A stretch of DNA of 64,000 nt from Mycolicibacterium sp. ND9-15. GTDB taxonomy: Bacteria; Actinomycetota; Actinomycetes; Mycobacteriales; Mycobacteriaceae. The stretch spans positions 4,935,501-4,999,500 of the forward strand of contig NZ_CP142362.1 of NCBI RefSeq assembly GCF_035918395.1, given 5' to 3'. The position numbers and the translations under genes are program-made. The notes under the pieces are model-generated. The model was not told the origin of the DNA. It made no database searches and was given only the letters and a program-made list of their open reading frames with translations. Positions 25,044 to 33,982 of the stretch are shown piece by piece; the stretch's first letter is position 1, and the number at the start of each line of letters is the position of its first letter.

Positions 25044-25820
25044 GTGACCTCTGCAGCGGTGCAGGCGCAGACGTTCGGCGCGCTGCTGAAGGAGTGGCGC
25101 CGTCGCCGCCGGCTCAGCCAGCTCGACCTCGCCATCGCGGCCGCGGTGTCGCCCCGCCACGTCAGCTTCGTCGAGACGGGCCGCTCCACACCGAGCCGGG
25201 CGATGGTGCTGCGGCTGGCCGACGTTCTCGACGTGCCGCGACGCGAACAGAATCAGCTGCTGCTGGCGGCGGGCCTGGCCCCGGTGTATCCCGAGCGACC
25301 GCTCGATGACCCCGATATGGCAGCGATCCAGGTGGGCATCGAGCGAGTCCTGGGCGCCTACAACCCGTTTCCCTGCGTGGTGGTCGACCGCGGCTGGCAG
25401 ATCGTACGGACCAATGCGGGTGCGGGCGTGCTGCTCGACGGCGTCGCACCGGAACTACTCGAAGCGCCCAACGCGCTGCGCATCGCGCTGCACCCAGCCG
25501 GGCTGGCGCCTCGCATCCGCAACCTCGGCCAGTGGCGGCGCCACCTCGTCGAGCGGCTGCGCCGCCAAGTGGCCGTCAGCGGATCGGCCGAACTGGCCTC
25601 GCTGCTGACCGAGATCGATTCCTACCCCGGCGGTTCCGGCGCCTCAGTCGATTTGGGCGGGGTGGCCGTGCCGCTCGAGCTATACACCTCGGATGGGCGG
25701 TTGCTGACTTTCCTGTCCACCGTGACGACGTTCGGCACCGCACTCGACCTCACCGCCGCCGAGCTCTCGATCGAGGCATTCCTGCCCGCCGACGAGGCCA
25801 CCGCGACCGCCTTGCGGTGA
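25044..25820 (+). CDS. XRE-type regulator with MmyB-like ligand-binding domain
   Basis: 258 residues from GTG 25044. HTH at about 8-65: FGALLKEWRRRRRLSQLDLAIAAAVSPRHVSFVETGRSTPSRAMVLRLADVLDVP, a clear Cro/C1 domain. Residues 90-255 match the MmyB domain (NPFPCVVVDRGWQIVRTNAGAGVLLDGVAPELLEAPNALRIALHP), found in Streptomyces methylenomycin regulator MmyB and many actinobacterial relatives; that domain binds fatty-acid-like ligands in a PAS-like fold. It is probably a repressor or activator of the divergent small membrane protein. A strongly Arg-rich DNA-binding start is normal for this group. Confidence 0.88.
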   Translation: MTSAAVQAQTFGALLKEWRRRRRLSQLDLAIAAAVSPRHVSFVETGRSTPSRAMVLRLADVLDVPRREQNQLLLAAGLAPVYPERPLDDPDMAAIQVGIERVLGAYNPFPCVVVDRGWQIVRTNAGAGVLLDGVAPELLEAPNALRIALHPAGLAPRIRNLGQWRRHLVERLRRQVAVSGSAELASLLTEIDSYPGGSGASVDLGGVAVPLELYTSDGRLLTFLSTVTTFGTALDLTAAELSIEAFLPADEATATALR

Positions 25821-25885
25821 AAAGCGGTCGGCAAGAGTGCTGTTCTGCGCATGTGCAGGCGTGAACATCAATAGAGTCTGGCGTC

Positions 25886-26305
25886 ATGGACAACCGACTC
25901 GTTGCGGCGGCCGCCGTCATGCTGGTCGCCGGGGCCGCGGGCTGCTCGACGCCTCCCGCCGCGCTCGGCGGAACAACCGCGAAGGTGACGATCAACGGCC
26001 AAAGCACCGGCGGTCCACATGCGGTGCGGTGCATTCAGTCCGGATGGTTTTGGACCATCGAAACCCCCGACAAGGGCAACGGCTTCACGGCCAACATCGG
26101 CACCGGAGACGTCGTGACCGTCGAATCGGTCACCTTCCACGATATCGGCGGCTTCACGGGCAATTTCTGGCAAGACAACATCGGTGCGGCCGAGGTGAAG
26201 AGCACCGGAGGCAAGTTCACGATCACCGGATCGGCCGACGGCTCGTTCGCCGACAACCCGAGCAACCCGGTCACCGCCACGTTCCGCATCGAAGCCGACT
26301 GCTGA
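25886..26305 (+). CDS. LpqH-family (19-kDa antigen-like) lipoprotein
   Basis: 139 residues. A lipoprotein signal with lipobox VAGAAGC places the acylated cysteine at residue 20. The mature part has AKVTINGQSTGGPHAVRCIQSGWFWTIET, then beta-strands and a final Cys (EADC), matching the mycobacterial 19-kDa antigen family (Pfam Myco_19_kDa), in which the two cysteines form a disulfide. LpqH-type proteins are surface lipoproteins and TLR2 ligands in M. tuberculosis. It stands 65 bases after the regulator gene and six bases before the SnoaL-like gene. Confidence 0.87.
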   Translation: MDNRLVAAAAVMLVAGAAGCSTPPAALGGTTAKVTINGQSTGGPHAVRCIQSGWFWTIETPDKGNGFTANIGTGDVVTVESVTFHDIGGFTGNFWQDNIGAAEVKSTGGKFTITGSADGSFADNPSNPVTATFRIEADC

Positions 26306-26311
26306 GCGACG

Positions 26312-26683
26312 GTGATACACGCCTTTCGCCGAGCGGTCGAAGCGGCCGATCTCGATGCCGTCATGGCGATGTGTCGCGATGACGTCGTGTTTCGCAGTCC
26401 TGTGGTATTCACGCCCTACGTGGGACGGGATGCGCTGCGGCCGATCCTCGCGGCCGTACTGGAGGTCTTCGAAGACTTTCGCTATGTCCGCGAGATCGGA
26501 GCGGCCGACGCACGTGACCATGCGCTGGTCTTCCAGGCGAAGGTCGGCGACAAGGAGATCGAGGGTTGCGATTTCCTCCGGTTCGACGAGGACGGTGCGA
26601 TCGCCGAGCTCACCGTGATGGTGCGTCCGCTGAACGCGACGCTGACGGTGGCCGAGATGATGAAAGCACGGCTCACGGGCTGA
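26312..26683 (+). CDS. SnoaL/NTF2-like fold protein
   Basis: 123 residues from a GTG at 26312. HAFRRAVEAADLDAVMAMCRDDVVFRSPVVF and later ALVFQAKVGDKEIEGCDFLRFDEDGAIAELTVMVRP fit the NTF2-like cone fold (SnoaL-like polyketide cyclase/delta-5-3-ketosteroid-isomerase clan). No clear catalytic residues can be named from sequence alone. It is six bases after the lipoprotein stop, so probably co-transcribed with it. Substrate unknown. Confidence 0.8.
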   Translation: MIHAFRRAVEAADLDAVMAMCRDDVVFRSPVVFTPYVGRDALRPILAAVLEVFEDFRYVREIGAADARDHALVFQAKVGDKEIEGCDFLRFDEDGAIAELTVMVRPLNATLTVAEMMKARLTG

Positions 26684-26690
26684 CAGCTAT

Positions 26691-26701
26691 TGGTCAGACC
26701 A
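26691..26701. promoter_or_regulatory. FadR/GntR-type operator
   Basis: TGGT-CAG-ACCA, an exact palindrome like the TGGTnnnACCA core bound by FadR-subfamily GntR regulators, 36 bases before the ATG of the FadR-like gene. Autoregulation is inferred. Confidence 0.65.
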
Positions 26702-26737
26702 CTTGACCTCTGGCCTATCGAGTGACACCCTGGCCGC

Positions 26738-27457
26738 ATGGCCCTGCAACCGGTGAACCGCCGCTCCGTGCCCGAAGACGTGTTCGAGCAGATCGCGGAC
26801 GAAGTGCTGAGCGGGGGGATGCAACCCGGCGAGTCGCTGCCCAGCGAGCGCAGGTTGGCCGAGGTCCTGGGAGTCTCGCGGCCCGCCGTGCGGGAGGCGC
26901 TCAAGCGACTCACCGCCGTCGGTCTGGTCGACGTACGCCAGGGTGAGGCGACCACGGTACGTGACTTCCGCCGCTACGCGGGCCTGGATTTGCTGCCGCG
27001 CCTGCTGATCCGGGCCGGCGAACTCGACCTGTCTGTCGTGCGCAGCATCCTGGAGACGCGGCTGCACAACGGACCCAAGGTCGCCGAGTTGGCCGCCGGA
27101 CGCGGCGGCCCGGGGCTGGCCGACGCGCTCGAGGAGGTGCTACGGGCGCTGGCCACCGAGGACGATGCGGTCGAACGACAACGGCACGCCCTGGCGTTCT
27201 GGGATCGCATCGTCGACGGCGCCGACTCGATCGCGTTCCGGCTCATGTACAACACGCTGCGGGCCACCTACGAACCCGCGCTGCCCGCGCTGGCGGCCGT
27301 GATGGCCGACGAGGTCGGCAGGCCACAGGCCTACCGGGAGCTGGCCGACGCCATTACCGCCGGCGATCCGCCGCGGGCCCGACGGGCCGCCCAAGAGCTT
27401 CTCGAACCAGCGACCACGGCCCTTCTGGGCGCCCTCGACGATATGGAGGACCAGTGA
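26738..27457 (+). CDS. FadR-subfamily GntR regulator (Mce2R-like)
   Basis: 239 residues. N-terminal winged helix NRRSVPEDVFEQIADEVLSGGMQPGESLPSERRLAEVLGVSRPAVREALKRL (about 8-62) and an FCD-type C-terminal domain (about 85-230) with RSILETRLHNGPKVAELAA. The protein is very similar, as I remember, to Mce2R (Rv0586) of M. tuberculosis, yet no mce/yrbE genes follow. Instead it overlaps by four bases a sterol-desaturase-family membrane enzyme. The regulator probably senses a fatty acid or acyl-CoA and controls this operon through the palindrome upstream. Confidence 0.9.
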   Translation: MALQPVNRRSVPEDVFEQIADEVLSGGMQPGESLPSERRLAEVLGVSRPAVREALKRLTAVGLVDVRQGEATTVRDFRRYAGLDLLPRLLIRAGELDLSVVRSILETRLHNGPKVAELAAGRGGPGLADALEEVLRALATEDDAVERQRHALAFWDRIVDGADSIAFRLMYNTLRATYEPALPALAAVMADEVGRPQAYRELADAITAGDPPRARRAAQELLEPATTALLGALDDMEDQ

Positions 27458-28143
27458 CGACGACGTCCGCGCGCGGTGCGCGCAAGGGGTTCACCCTCGC
27501 TCACGCCCGGCGCGAGTTCTGGAAACACCCCTCCCCCTGGATGATCGGCTCCACCCTTGTGGCAGCGCTGGCGGCCCGTATCGCCGTCGGTGACTGGCAG
27601 ATCACCGATGCCATCGTCCCGGTGGTGATGCTCGCGCTGTTTCCGTTCTTCGAGTGGATCGTTCACGTCTTCGTCCTGCACTGGCGCCCGAAGCGGCTGG
27701 GGCCGTTCACGATCGACCCGCTGCTGGCCCGTGAGCATCGCGCACACCACAGCGATCCGCGCAGCGTCCCGCTGATCTTCATCCCGTGGAAGTCGTTGGC
27801 CACCTGGGTGCTGCCGGTGACGGTGGCAGTCGGCTTCTTGGCGTTCCCGCGGTTGGGTATGGGGCTGACTTATCTCGTGTGCATCGGGACGATCGGGCTG
27901 GCTTACGAGTGGATGCATTACCTGATCCACAGCGACTACAAGCCCAGAACCTCGCTCTACCGGGCGGTCTGGCGTAACCATCGGAACCACCACTTCAAGA
28001 ACGAGCACTACTGGTTCACCGTGACCAGTTCCGGGACCGCCGACCGGGTGCTCGGCACCTACCCCGACCCGATCACCGTGGAGAACTCGCCGACCGTGAA
28101 AAATCTCTACGCCCAAAACCCGGTCGGCGTAGCCGCCGGCTAG
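27454..28143 (+). CDS. Fatty-acid hydroxylase/sterol desaturase family membrane protein
   Basis: 229 residues. Histidine clusters typical of non-heme di-iron membrane hydroxylases are all present: EWIVHVFVLH, EHRAHHSD, EWMHYLIHSDY and the last HRNHHFKNEHYWF. Hydrophobic helices near 30-70 and 105-150 frame these clusters. Reaction: probable O2-dependent hydroxylation or desaturation of a lipid at the membrane. The start GTG overlaps the stop of the FadR-like gene by four bases (GTGA), so translation is coupled. Its end overlaps the ldtA stop by four bases. Substrate not known. Confidence 0.87.
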   Translation: MTTTSARGARKGFTLAHARREFWKHPSPWMIGSTLVAALAARIAVGDWQITDAIVPVVMLALFPFFEWIVHVFVLHWRPKRLGPFTIDPLLAREHRAHHSDPRSVPLIFIPWKSLATWVLPVTVAVGFLAFPRLGMGLTYLVCIGTIGLAYEWMHYLIHSDYKPRTSLYRAVWRNHRNHHFKNEHYWFTVTSSGTADRVLGTYPDPITVENSPTVKNLYAQNPVGVAAG

Positions 28144-28889
28144 TACTGCACGACGACCGGGTCGCCGATGCTCACGGTGTTGTAGTACCAGTCGGCGTTG
28201 TCCGGGCTGAGGTTGATGCAGCCGTGGCTCACGTTCTCGTAGCCTTGCGACCCCGTCGACCACGGTGCGCTGTGGATGTACACCCCACCCCAGTTGATAC
28301 GGACCGCGTCGTAGACGGTCAGCTTGTAGCCCTCGGGATCGTCCAACGGGATGCCGATGGTGCGAGAATCCATGACGACCGGATTCTGCTTCTCGAGCAC
28401 GGTGAACGAGCCGGTCGGCGTCGGGTACTTCGGTTTGCCCATCGAGGCGGGCATTTCGCGCGCGACCTCGCCGTCGATGCTGACGGTGAACGTGTGGGCA
28501 CCGATGTCGGCGACGCCCAGTACCGCGGCGCCGGTCTGGAAGCTCGCCTTGGTGTTACCCGCCGTGACCGTGATCGTCGAATGCGCCGGCCAGAACTGGG
28601 CCGGAGTCCACTGCAACACCCGATCGCCGAGCCAGGTGAAACTTCCGGGAGGGTTTCCGAGGGGCTGGGCCGGCGAGGAGATGCCGACGGTCCGCTCGGC
28701 GGCCGTCCGGTCATCGATCGCCCGGTCGAACGTCACCGTGATCGGATGGGCCACCCCAACGGTCTGCCCAGCCGGCTGGATCGTGGCTGCCTCGATCTGC
28801 GTCGCGATGCCCGCACCGGCGGGCGGGGCGAAAGTCACGGTGAGCACCGCAAGGCTCGCCACCGCGAGCAGATTTCGAAGCTTCAGCAC
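28140..28889 (-). CDS. ldtA: L,D-transpeptidase LdtMt1-type
   Basis: 249 residues. A signal/anchor sequence (MLKLRNLLAVASLAVLTVTFAPPAGA), an Ig-like bacterial domain (about 30-125) and a YkuD catalytic domain with His206 and Cys224 in SHGCINLSPDN. This layout and length match M. tuberculosis LdtMt1 (Rv0116c, 251 residues), not the longer lipoprotein LdtMt2. It makes 3-3 cross-links between peptidoglycan stems, using tetrapeptide donors, and is inhibited by carbapenems. It acts outside the membrane. It is convergent with the sterol-desaturase-family gene. Confidence 0.93.
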   Translation of the reverse strand: MLKLRNLLAVASLAVLTVTFAPPAGAGIATQIEAATIQPAGQTVGVAHPITVTFDRAIDDRTAAERTVGISSPAQPLGNPPGSFTWLGDRVLQWTPAQFWPAHSTITVTAGNTKASFQTGAAVLGVADIGAHTFTVSIDGEVAREMPASMGKPKYPTPTGSFTVLEKQNPVVMDSRTIGIPLDDPEGYKLTVYDAVRINWGGVYIHSAPWSTGSQGYENVSHGCINLSPDNADWYYNTVSIGDPVVVQY

Positions 28890-29023
28890 ACTGTCATCCT
28901 AATTCGTCTCGGCGAGTCATCCCGGCATCCGCAAGTCGCACCCGAGCGCGCATGTCGAAGCGCAGCCGGGTGCGGCTCTCACAGCGGATATCGAGAGTGC
29001 TGCTCAGATCGTTTCACGCGCCG

Positions 29024-30364
29024 TCACGGCGGTGGCAGCAGCGGCGGCGGCTCGACCGGTGGCTGAGCGGGTCCCGCCGAAGCGGCGGGAATCGCCTCCG
29101 GGGGCGGCGGAGCGAGGGCGGGATCGGCGGGAGGCACACCTGGCGCCGGCGGCTGCAGCGCAGGATCCTGGTCGCCGATACCCGCGATCCGATCCCTGAT
29201 CCGCTGCAGGAACCCCCGGCGCTGGGGCACCGGGGTGGGCTGGGCGGGTACCAGACCCGGAGCCATCGACTCCGGCGGTAGCGCCGGTGCCCCCGGGACG
29301 GTCACGATCGGCGCTTCAGGAGCCGGAGCGGTCGGCGGCGGGCTCTCCGGAGCCGCCGGTACCTCGACGGTTACGGCAGAAGGCTGCTCGGGTGGCGGCG
29401 AGAGCTCGGCCGGTGGGGGCGCGGGCAAAGCGGCAGGCACGGGCGGAGTTGCCGAACGAGGGACCGGTGCTGCCGCGATATCGGGCGACGTTTTGGCCGC
29501 CGGGCTCGGCGCGGCGGGTACCGTGCCCTTTCCCGGCCCCCATTGCATGCTGATCGCGGCCGAAACCGACGCCACGAAGGTGACCACCCCGACGGTCAGA
29601 ACGACCAACGGGCCGGCATGGGTCGTCTGACGTCGGCGATGCCCGCCCATGTGATCGAGGGGTTGTTCGGCGGCGAACACCGATTCGTTGCTGTGCGCCG
29701 ACGCCAGCGCGGCACCGCGGGCGAGCGCCAGTTCGGCCTCCGCCGCCGCGAACACCGGCACCGACAGCACGGTTTCCAGCCGGGGCATGAGGGCGTCCGG
29801 ATCGCCGCCCGATCCGACCAGGATCAGCGCCTCGGGGCGCCAGTCGGCCTTGGCGAACACGGCGTTCAGCCAGCGGATCAACGATTCTTCGCTGTCGATC
29901 GAGCGGTTGACCGCGGTCTGCACGGCGCCTTCTCGTGTATGCACCACCAGAGCGATGACGGTGTCGCATCCGATCACGCAGACCGCCGTGACCTCGTTGC
30001 CGATCGCATCGGCGACGCCCCATGCCAGCGCCTCCGACGCCTCCGGCAACTGAACCGGCACCACGTTGGCGAAACCGCATTCGCTCAACGATCTGAGCAG
30101 CAGCGAAGCCTCGAGTTCGGCATCCTCGCTCCAGGTCACGCCGATGGTGTGTAACCGGTGGCCGCGCTCGGTGGCCAGCGCCTCGGCGCGCAGTACCGCC
30201 GCCGCCGCCTCATCGGAACTCTGAAGCGGTGAAGACCGTCGTGCGGGCAGAATTTCGATGGTGTCGCGGTCGACGGTTGCGCCGTCGGCGTCCCGTCCTT
30301 CGACAAGGACAAGGCCGACGGCAGACGGTGTCACCGATAAGCCCAGTACGGTGTCCACTCGCAT
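29024..30364 (-). CDS. DUF7159-type protein with ASKHA-like N-terminal domain and proline-rich tail
   Basis: 446 residues from ATG 30364. The first 200 residues begin MRVDTVLGLSVTPSAVGLVLVEG and resemble the ASKHA ATPase-like DUF7159 domain (strand-helix units such as EVTAVCVIGCDTVIALVVHT and EALILVGSGGDPDAL). A single membrane helix follows at about 240-262 (PLVVLTVGVVTFVASVSAAIS), then a roughly 180-residue Pro/Ala/Glu-rich segment with RRGFLQRIRDRIAGIGDQDP. Mycobacteria encode several such proteins of unknown role, probably membrane-tethered and wall-facing. It is divergent from the peptide-transporter gene. Confidence 0.85.
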   Translation of the reverse strand: MRVDTVLGLSVTPSAVGLVLVEGRDADGATVDRDTIEILPARRSSPLQSSDEAAAAVLRAEALATERGHRLHTIGVTWSEDAELEASLLLRSLSECGFANVVPVQLPEASEALAWGVADAIGNEVTAVCVIGCDTVIALVVHTREGAVQTAVNRSIDSEESLIRWLNAVFAKADWRPEALILVGSGGDPDALMPRLETVLSVPVFAAAEAELALARGAALASAHSNESVFAAEQPLDHMGGHRRRQTTHAGPLVVLTVGVVTFVASVSAAISMQWGPGKGTVPAAPSPAAKTSPDIAAAPVPRSATPPVPAALPAPPPAELSPPPEQPSAVTVEVPAAPESPPPTAPAPEAPIVTVPGAPALPPESMAPGLVPAQPTPVPQRRGFLQRIRDRIAGIGDQDPALQPPAPGVPPADPALAPPPPEAIPAASAGPAQPPVEPPPLLPPP

Positions 30365-30577
30365 CCCTTCGGACGTCCACTTTCCGGGGCGACGGTAACA
30401 GCACGGCGGCCCGGCGCCTTCTCGGGGCGGCAACCGGCGAGCGGATGTACCTGTCATCGTTCGAGCCGAAATATGCTGTGCCGCTTGAACCTCCTGCAAG
30501 CACAGGCCGCACCTCTTTGCCGCGGTTTGCTCACGATCGGGGGCGGGGCGCGTGCGGCCGTGGCAGGGTGAAGTCCC

Positions 30578-32044
30578 ATGGCAGGAGTCGAGCAGACCGA
30601 GGCCGGGCCCAGCGGCCGCACGGCGTTCGGGCACCCGATCGGGCTGGCGAATCTGTTCGGAGTGGAGCTGTGGGAGCGCTTCTCCTTCTACGGGATGCTG
30701 ACCATCCTGGGGTACTACCTCTACTACTCGGTCACCGACGGCGGTCTCGCGCTGCCGCAGAGCACAGCCACCGGCATCGTCGGCGCCTACGGTGGCCTGG
30801 TCTACCTGTCGACGGTGCTCGGCGGATGGATCGCCGACCGCGTACTGGGCATGGAGCGCACCGTTTTCTTCGGCGGTGTGGTGGTGATGTGGGGACACAT
30901 CGCCCTCGCGGTCGTGCCGGGGCTGCCGGGAGTGGCCGCGGGCCTGGTGCTGGTCGCCCTGGGTTCGGGTGCGCTGAAGGCCAACGCGTCGTCCTTGCTC
31001 GGCACGCTCTACGGCAAGGGCGACCCCCGTTGCGACGGCGGGTTCACGCTGTTCTATCTCGGCATCAACCTCGGGGCCTTCACGGGGCCACTCATCACGG
31101 GGTTGTTGCAGACCCACGTCGGCTTCCACTACGGATTCGGCGCGGCCGCCGTCGGAATGGCGCTCGGGCTGACGCAGTACGCGGTGTTTCGGCGCAATCT
31201 CGGCGACCACGGCCGCAATGTACCGAACCCGTTGCCGCCCAGCAGGTTCGGACGCGCGGCTGCGATAATGCTGACCGCGATCGCGGCGATCGTCGTGGCG
31301 TTCGCGACCAGAGCGGTGACGTTGTCGAATCTGTCGCAGGTCACGACCGGTGTCATCACCGCCGCATCGGTGGCCTACTTCGTGGTGATGCTGACCAGTG
31401 CCAAGGTGACGGCCGTAGAGCGCACCAGGGTCCGTGCGTTCATCCCGCTGTTCGTGGCCAACGCGGTGTTCTGGTCGCTGTTCCAGCAGATCTTCACCGT
31501 GCTCGCGGTCTACTCCGACGAGCGGATGAACTGGTCGATTCTCGGGTGGACCGCGCCGTCGAGTTGGATCGGGTCGATCGAGCCGGTGTGGATCATCGCG
31601 CTTTCGCCCCTGTTCGCGGCGGTGTGGACGCGGCTCGGCAGTCGCGCGCCCACCACCCCGCGGAAGTTCGCGTACGGCGTGATCGGGATGGGGTCGGCGT
31701 TCCTGCTGTTCCTTCCGATGGCGGGTACGACCGGCAGGGCGGTGCCCGCGCTGTACATCGTCGGCGTCATGGCGGTGTTCGCGATCAGCGAGTTGATGCT
31801 GTCACCGATCGGCCTGTCGGCCACCACGAAGCTTGCGCCCGAGGCATTTCGGGCCCAGATGATGGCGCTGTATTTCTTCTCCGTCGGCATCGGCACCGCG
31901 ATGTCGGGGGTGCTGGCCGGCTACTACGACCCCACCCGTGAGTTCGCCTACTTCGGCGTCATCGGCGCGGTCGCGGTGGCGGCCGGGGCGACGGTGTTCG
32001 CTCTGGCCCCGTGGATCAGCCGCCACATGGAGGGCGTGCACTGA
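30578..32044 (+). CDS. POT/PTR2 family proton-coupled peptide transporter
   Basis: 488 residues with 12-14 predicted membrane helices. The POT signature ExxERFxFYG is seen as ELWERFSFYG (residues 30-39), and FTLFYLGINLGAFTGP is the FYxxINxGsl motif of the family. These MFS transporters import di- and tripeptides with protons. The start ATG at 30578 is preferred. It is divergent from the DUF7159 gene. Very close relatives are the DtpT/PepT proteins. Full length. Confidence 0.92.
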   Translation: MAGVEQTEAGPSGRTAFGHPIGLANLFGVELWERFSFYGMLTILGYYLYYSVTDGGLALPQSTATGIVGAYGGLVYLSTVLGGWIADRVLGMERTVFFGGVVVMWGHIALAVVPGLPGVAAGLVLVALGSGALKANASSLLGTLYGKGDPRCDGGFTLFYLGINLGAFTGPLITGLLQTHVGFHYGFGAAAVGMALGLTQYAVFRRNLGDHGRNVPNPLPPSRFGRAAAIMLTAIAAIVVAFATRAVTLSNLSQVTTGVITAASVAYFVVMLTSAKVTAVERTRVRAFIPLFVANAVFWSLFQQIFTVLAVYSDERMNWSILGWTAPSSWIGSIEPVWIIALSPLFAAVWTRLGSRAPTTPRKFAYGVIGMGSAFLLFLPMAGTTGRAVPALYIVGVMAVFAISELMLSPIGLSATTKLAPEAFRAQMMALYFFSVGIGTAMSGVLAGYYDPTREFAYFGVIGAVAVAAGATVFALAPWISRHMEGVH

Positions 32045-32058
32045 CCTCTGGACGACGG

Positions 32059-33009
32059 CTACAGGGCCAGTATCTCCCGGAGCAATGTGGTCTCGATGTT
32101 GCCGCCGGAAAGGATCATCACCGTCCGGCCCGACGGAGTGTCACCGTGACGGTAGGCGGCCAGCGCCACCGCTCCGCTGGGCTCGCTCACCAAGTGCGCA
32201 CACTCGGCCAACTCGCGCACTGCCAACCGGATTTCGTTCTCTGTCACGGTGACGACGTCATCGAGCACACGCTCGAGATGGGCGAAGGTCAACTCGGAGG
32301 GCTGCGAGCGCAGCCCGTCGGCGATGGTGCGGTTGCGGTCCTGAACGGACCAGTCGACCCGGTGTCCGGCGCGTAGGCTCTGCGCGGTGTCGCCCGCGAG
32401 TTCGGGTTCCACGCCGATGACGTGGGCGTTGGGGCACAGCGCCTTGATTGCAGTCCCGATCCCCGAGGCGAGGCCGCCGCCGCTGACGGGGACCAGCACC
32501 GCATCGACCGTCGGCAGATCCTCGGCGATCTCCAGCCCGATCGTGCCCTGCCCGGCGATGATGTCGGGATGGTCGAACGGCGGTATCAGCACGCCGCCCG
32601 TCTCCTCGGCGACCTCGGCGGCGACCCGCTCCCGTTGTCCCGCATCGCATAACACCACCCGCGCCCCGTGCCGGCGGGTGGCCGCCACCTTCACGGCCGG
32701 CGTCTCCTCCGGCATCACGATGTGGGCCGGGACCGCGTACACGGCCGCCGCATATGCCACTGCCTGGGCGTGGTTTCCACTCGAATAGGCCACCACTCCC
32801 CTGGTGCGCACGGACTCATCGAGGTGACCGATCGCGTTGAACGCACCGCGGACCTTGAACGCCCCGACCGACTGCAGGTTCTCGGGCTTGACCCACAACG
32901 GCCGGTCGTCGTCGTCGGCCCACGGCGCCGGGAGCAGCGGTGTGCGCAGGACGAACGCGCGAATGCGGGCGGCCGCCTGCTCGATGTCTTCGAGCGTCAC
33001 CAATTCCAC
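32059..33009 (-). CDS. Threonine/serine dehydratase, short form without ACT domain
   Basis: 316 residues from GTG 33009. PLP-dependent fold type II: Lys52 in GAFKVRGA, the SSGNHAQA loop and PVSGGGLASG phosphate-binding loop. It ends directly after the catalytic domain with no ACT regulatory domain, so it resembles catabolic or amino-acid racemase/dehydratase enzymes rather than biosynthetic, isoleucine-inhibited IlvA. Reaction: threonine to 2-oxobutanoate + NH3 or serine to pyruvate + NH3. It is convergent with the peptide transporter and divergent from the DCC-family gene, 58 bases away. Confidence 0.88.
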   Translation of the reverse strand: MELVTLEDIEQAAARIRAFVLRTPLLPAPWADDDDRPLWVKPENLQSVGAFKVRGAFNAIGHLDESVRTRGVVAYSSGNHAQAVAYAAAVYAVPAHIVMPEETPAVKVAATRRHGARVVLCDAGQRERVAAEVAEETGGVLIPPFDHPDIIAGQGTIGLEIAEDLPTVDAVLVPVSGGGLASGIGTAIKALCPNAHVIGVEPELAGDTAQSLRAGHRVDWSVQDRNRTIADGLRSQPSELTFAHLERVLDDVVTVTENEIRLAVRELAECAHLVSEPSGAVALAAYRHGDTPSGRTVMILSGGNIETTLLREILAL

Positions 33010-33067
33010 GACCCCAGTGTGCCCCCTTCGCCGACCGGCAAGCCGGAGCATGGCCGACAATGAAGAT

Positions 33068-33445
33068 ATGGCTGGGACCTTGTTCTTCGACGGCAACTGT
33101 GGCATGTGTACCCGCGCGGTGTACTTCATCGTGAAACTGAACCGGACGAAAAAGCTGGGAACCGCGACTCTGCAGAGCGACGGTGTCGCGGAACGTTTGG
33201 GTATCCCGGAATCGCAGATTCTCGATGCGGCGCGTTGGCATGACGCCAGCGGCGACGTTTTCGCGGGAGCGGAGGCGATGAATGCGGCCGTGGCGGCCGC
33301 GCTCGGCACCCGGCTGCCGCTTCTCGTGTACCGCATTCCCGGCGTGCGAGCGCTCCAGGAAGCCGTCTACCGGTATGTCGCCGAGCACCGCCACCGCTTC
33401 CCGGGCACGATCCCGTACTGCGAAACATATCCGGCGGACTGCTGA
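33068..33445 (+). CDS. Thiol-disulfide oxidoreductase DCC family protein (DUF393)
   Basis: 125 residues. The diagnostic DxxCxxC motif is seen as FFDGNCGMCTR (near residues 7-17), and the C-terminal part has VYRIPGVRALQEAVYRYVAEHRHRFPG, as in DUF393/DCC proteins. A thioredoxin-like redox function is assumed. No signal peptide. It lies divergent from threonine dehydratase and only seven bases before the end of the next gene on the other strand. Confidence 0.88.
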   Translation: MAGTLFFDGNCGMCTRAVYFIVKLNRTKKLGTATLQSDGVAERLGIPESQILDAARWHDASGDVFAGAEAMNAAVAAALGTRLPLLVYRIPGVRALQEAVYRYVAEHRHRFPGTIPYCETYPADC

Positions 33446-33451
33446 TCTGGT

Positions 33452-33982
33452 TCAGAAGGCCAAGTCGGTCCACACCGGATCGTCGTGACGGTGGTCGCCC
33501 ATGACAAGACACGGACCGTAGAGCCTGATGGTGGCCGACTCGGGCACCGAGGGTTCGCGCTCGAGCACCGCGGTGAGGTTCGCGGTGGTGAGCTTGACCC
33601 CGAAATGTTCGGCTTCCGTCGCGGCCATCGCCCATCCGTCGGCTATCAGGTCGGCCGCGACTCGGTCGAGGTATTGCTCCGAATCACGTTGCGGTACAGC
33701 GAAACGCATGTGCAGCACGGCCTGATAGGGCGGGTTGTCGCCAGAACTGCACGACAAGTACGCATATCCTGCCGCCGGCTGTCGCAGCTGCGCGGCGGCG
33801 ACGACCCGCCTGGCTGCCGTCACGACCTGCGTCGCGGCCGCGTCGTCGCCGAGCGCTTCGGCGGGCTGGCCCGGGGGCTGGGGGCCGGTCAGCAGCACGA
33901 CGCCCACGCCGAGGAATAGGCACATCAGCAGCGCGGCCCACAGCAGAAGCCGCGACGGGCGTGAGCGCAGCCAGTCAGCCAC
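33452..33982 (-). CDS. Membrane-anchored hypothetical protein
   Basis: 176 residues if it starts at GTG 33982 (VADWLRSRPSRLLLWAALL). A single N-terminal helix (about 10-32, LLLWAALLMCLFLGVGVVLL) is followed by a polar extracytoplasmic domain with QPAAGYAYLSCSSGDNPPYQAVLHMRFAVPQ. The domain has three cysteines at most. Its start overlaps the stop of the TetR gene by eight bases, so the two are one transcript. The function is unknown; mycobacterial proteins of this layout are often called conserved membrane proteins. Confidence 0.78.
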   Translation of the reverse strand: MADWLRSRPSRLLLWAALLMCLFLGVGVVLLTGPQPPGQPAEALGDDAAATQVVTAARRVVAAAQLRQPAAGYAYLSCSSGDNPPYQAVLHMRFAVPQRDSEQYLDRVAADLIADGWAMAATEAEHFGVKLTTANLTAVLEREPSVPESATIRLYGPCLVMGDHRHDDPVWTDLAF

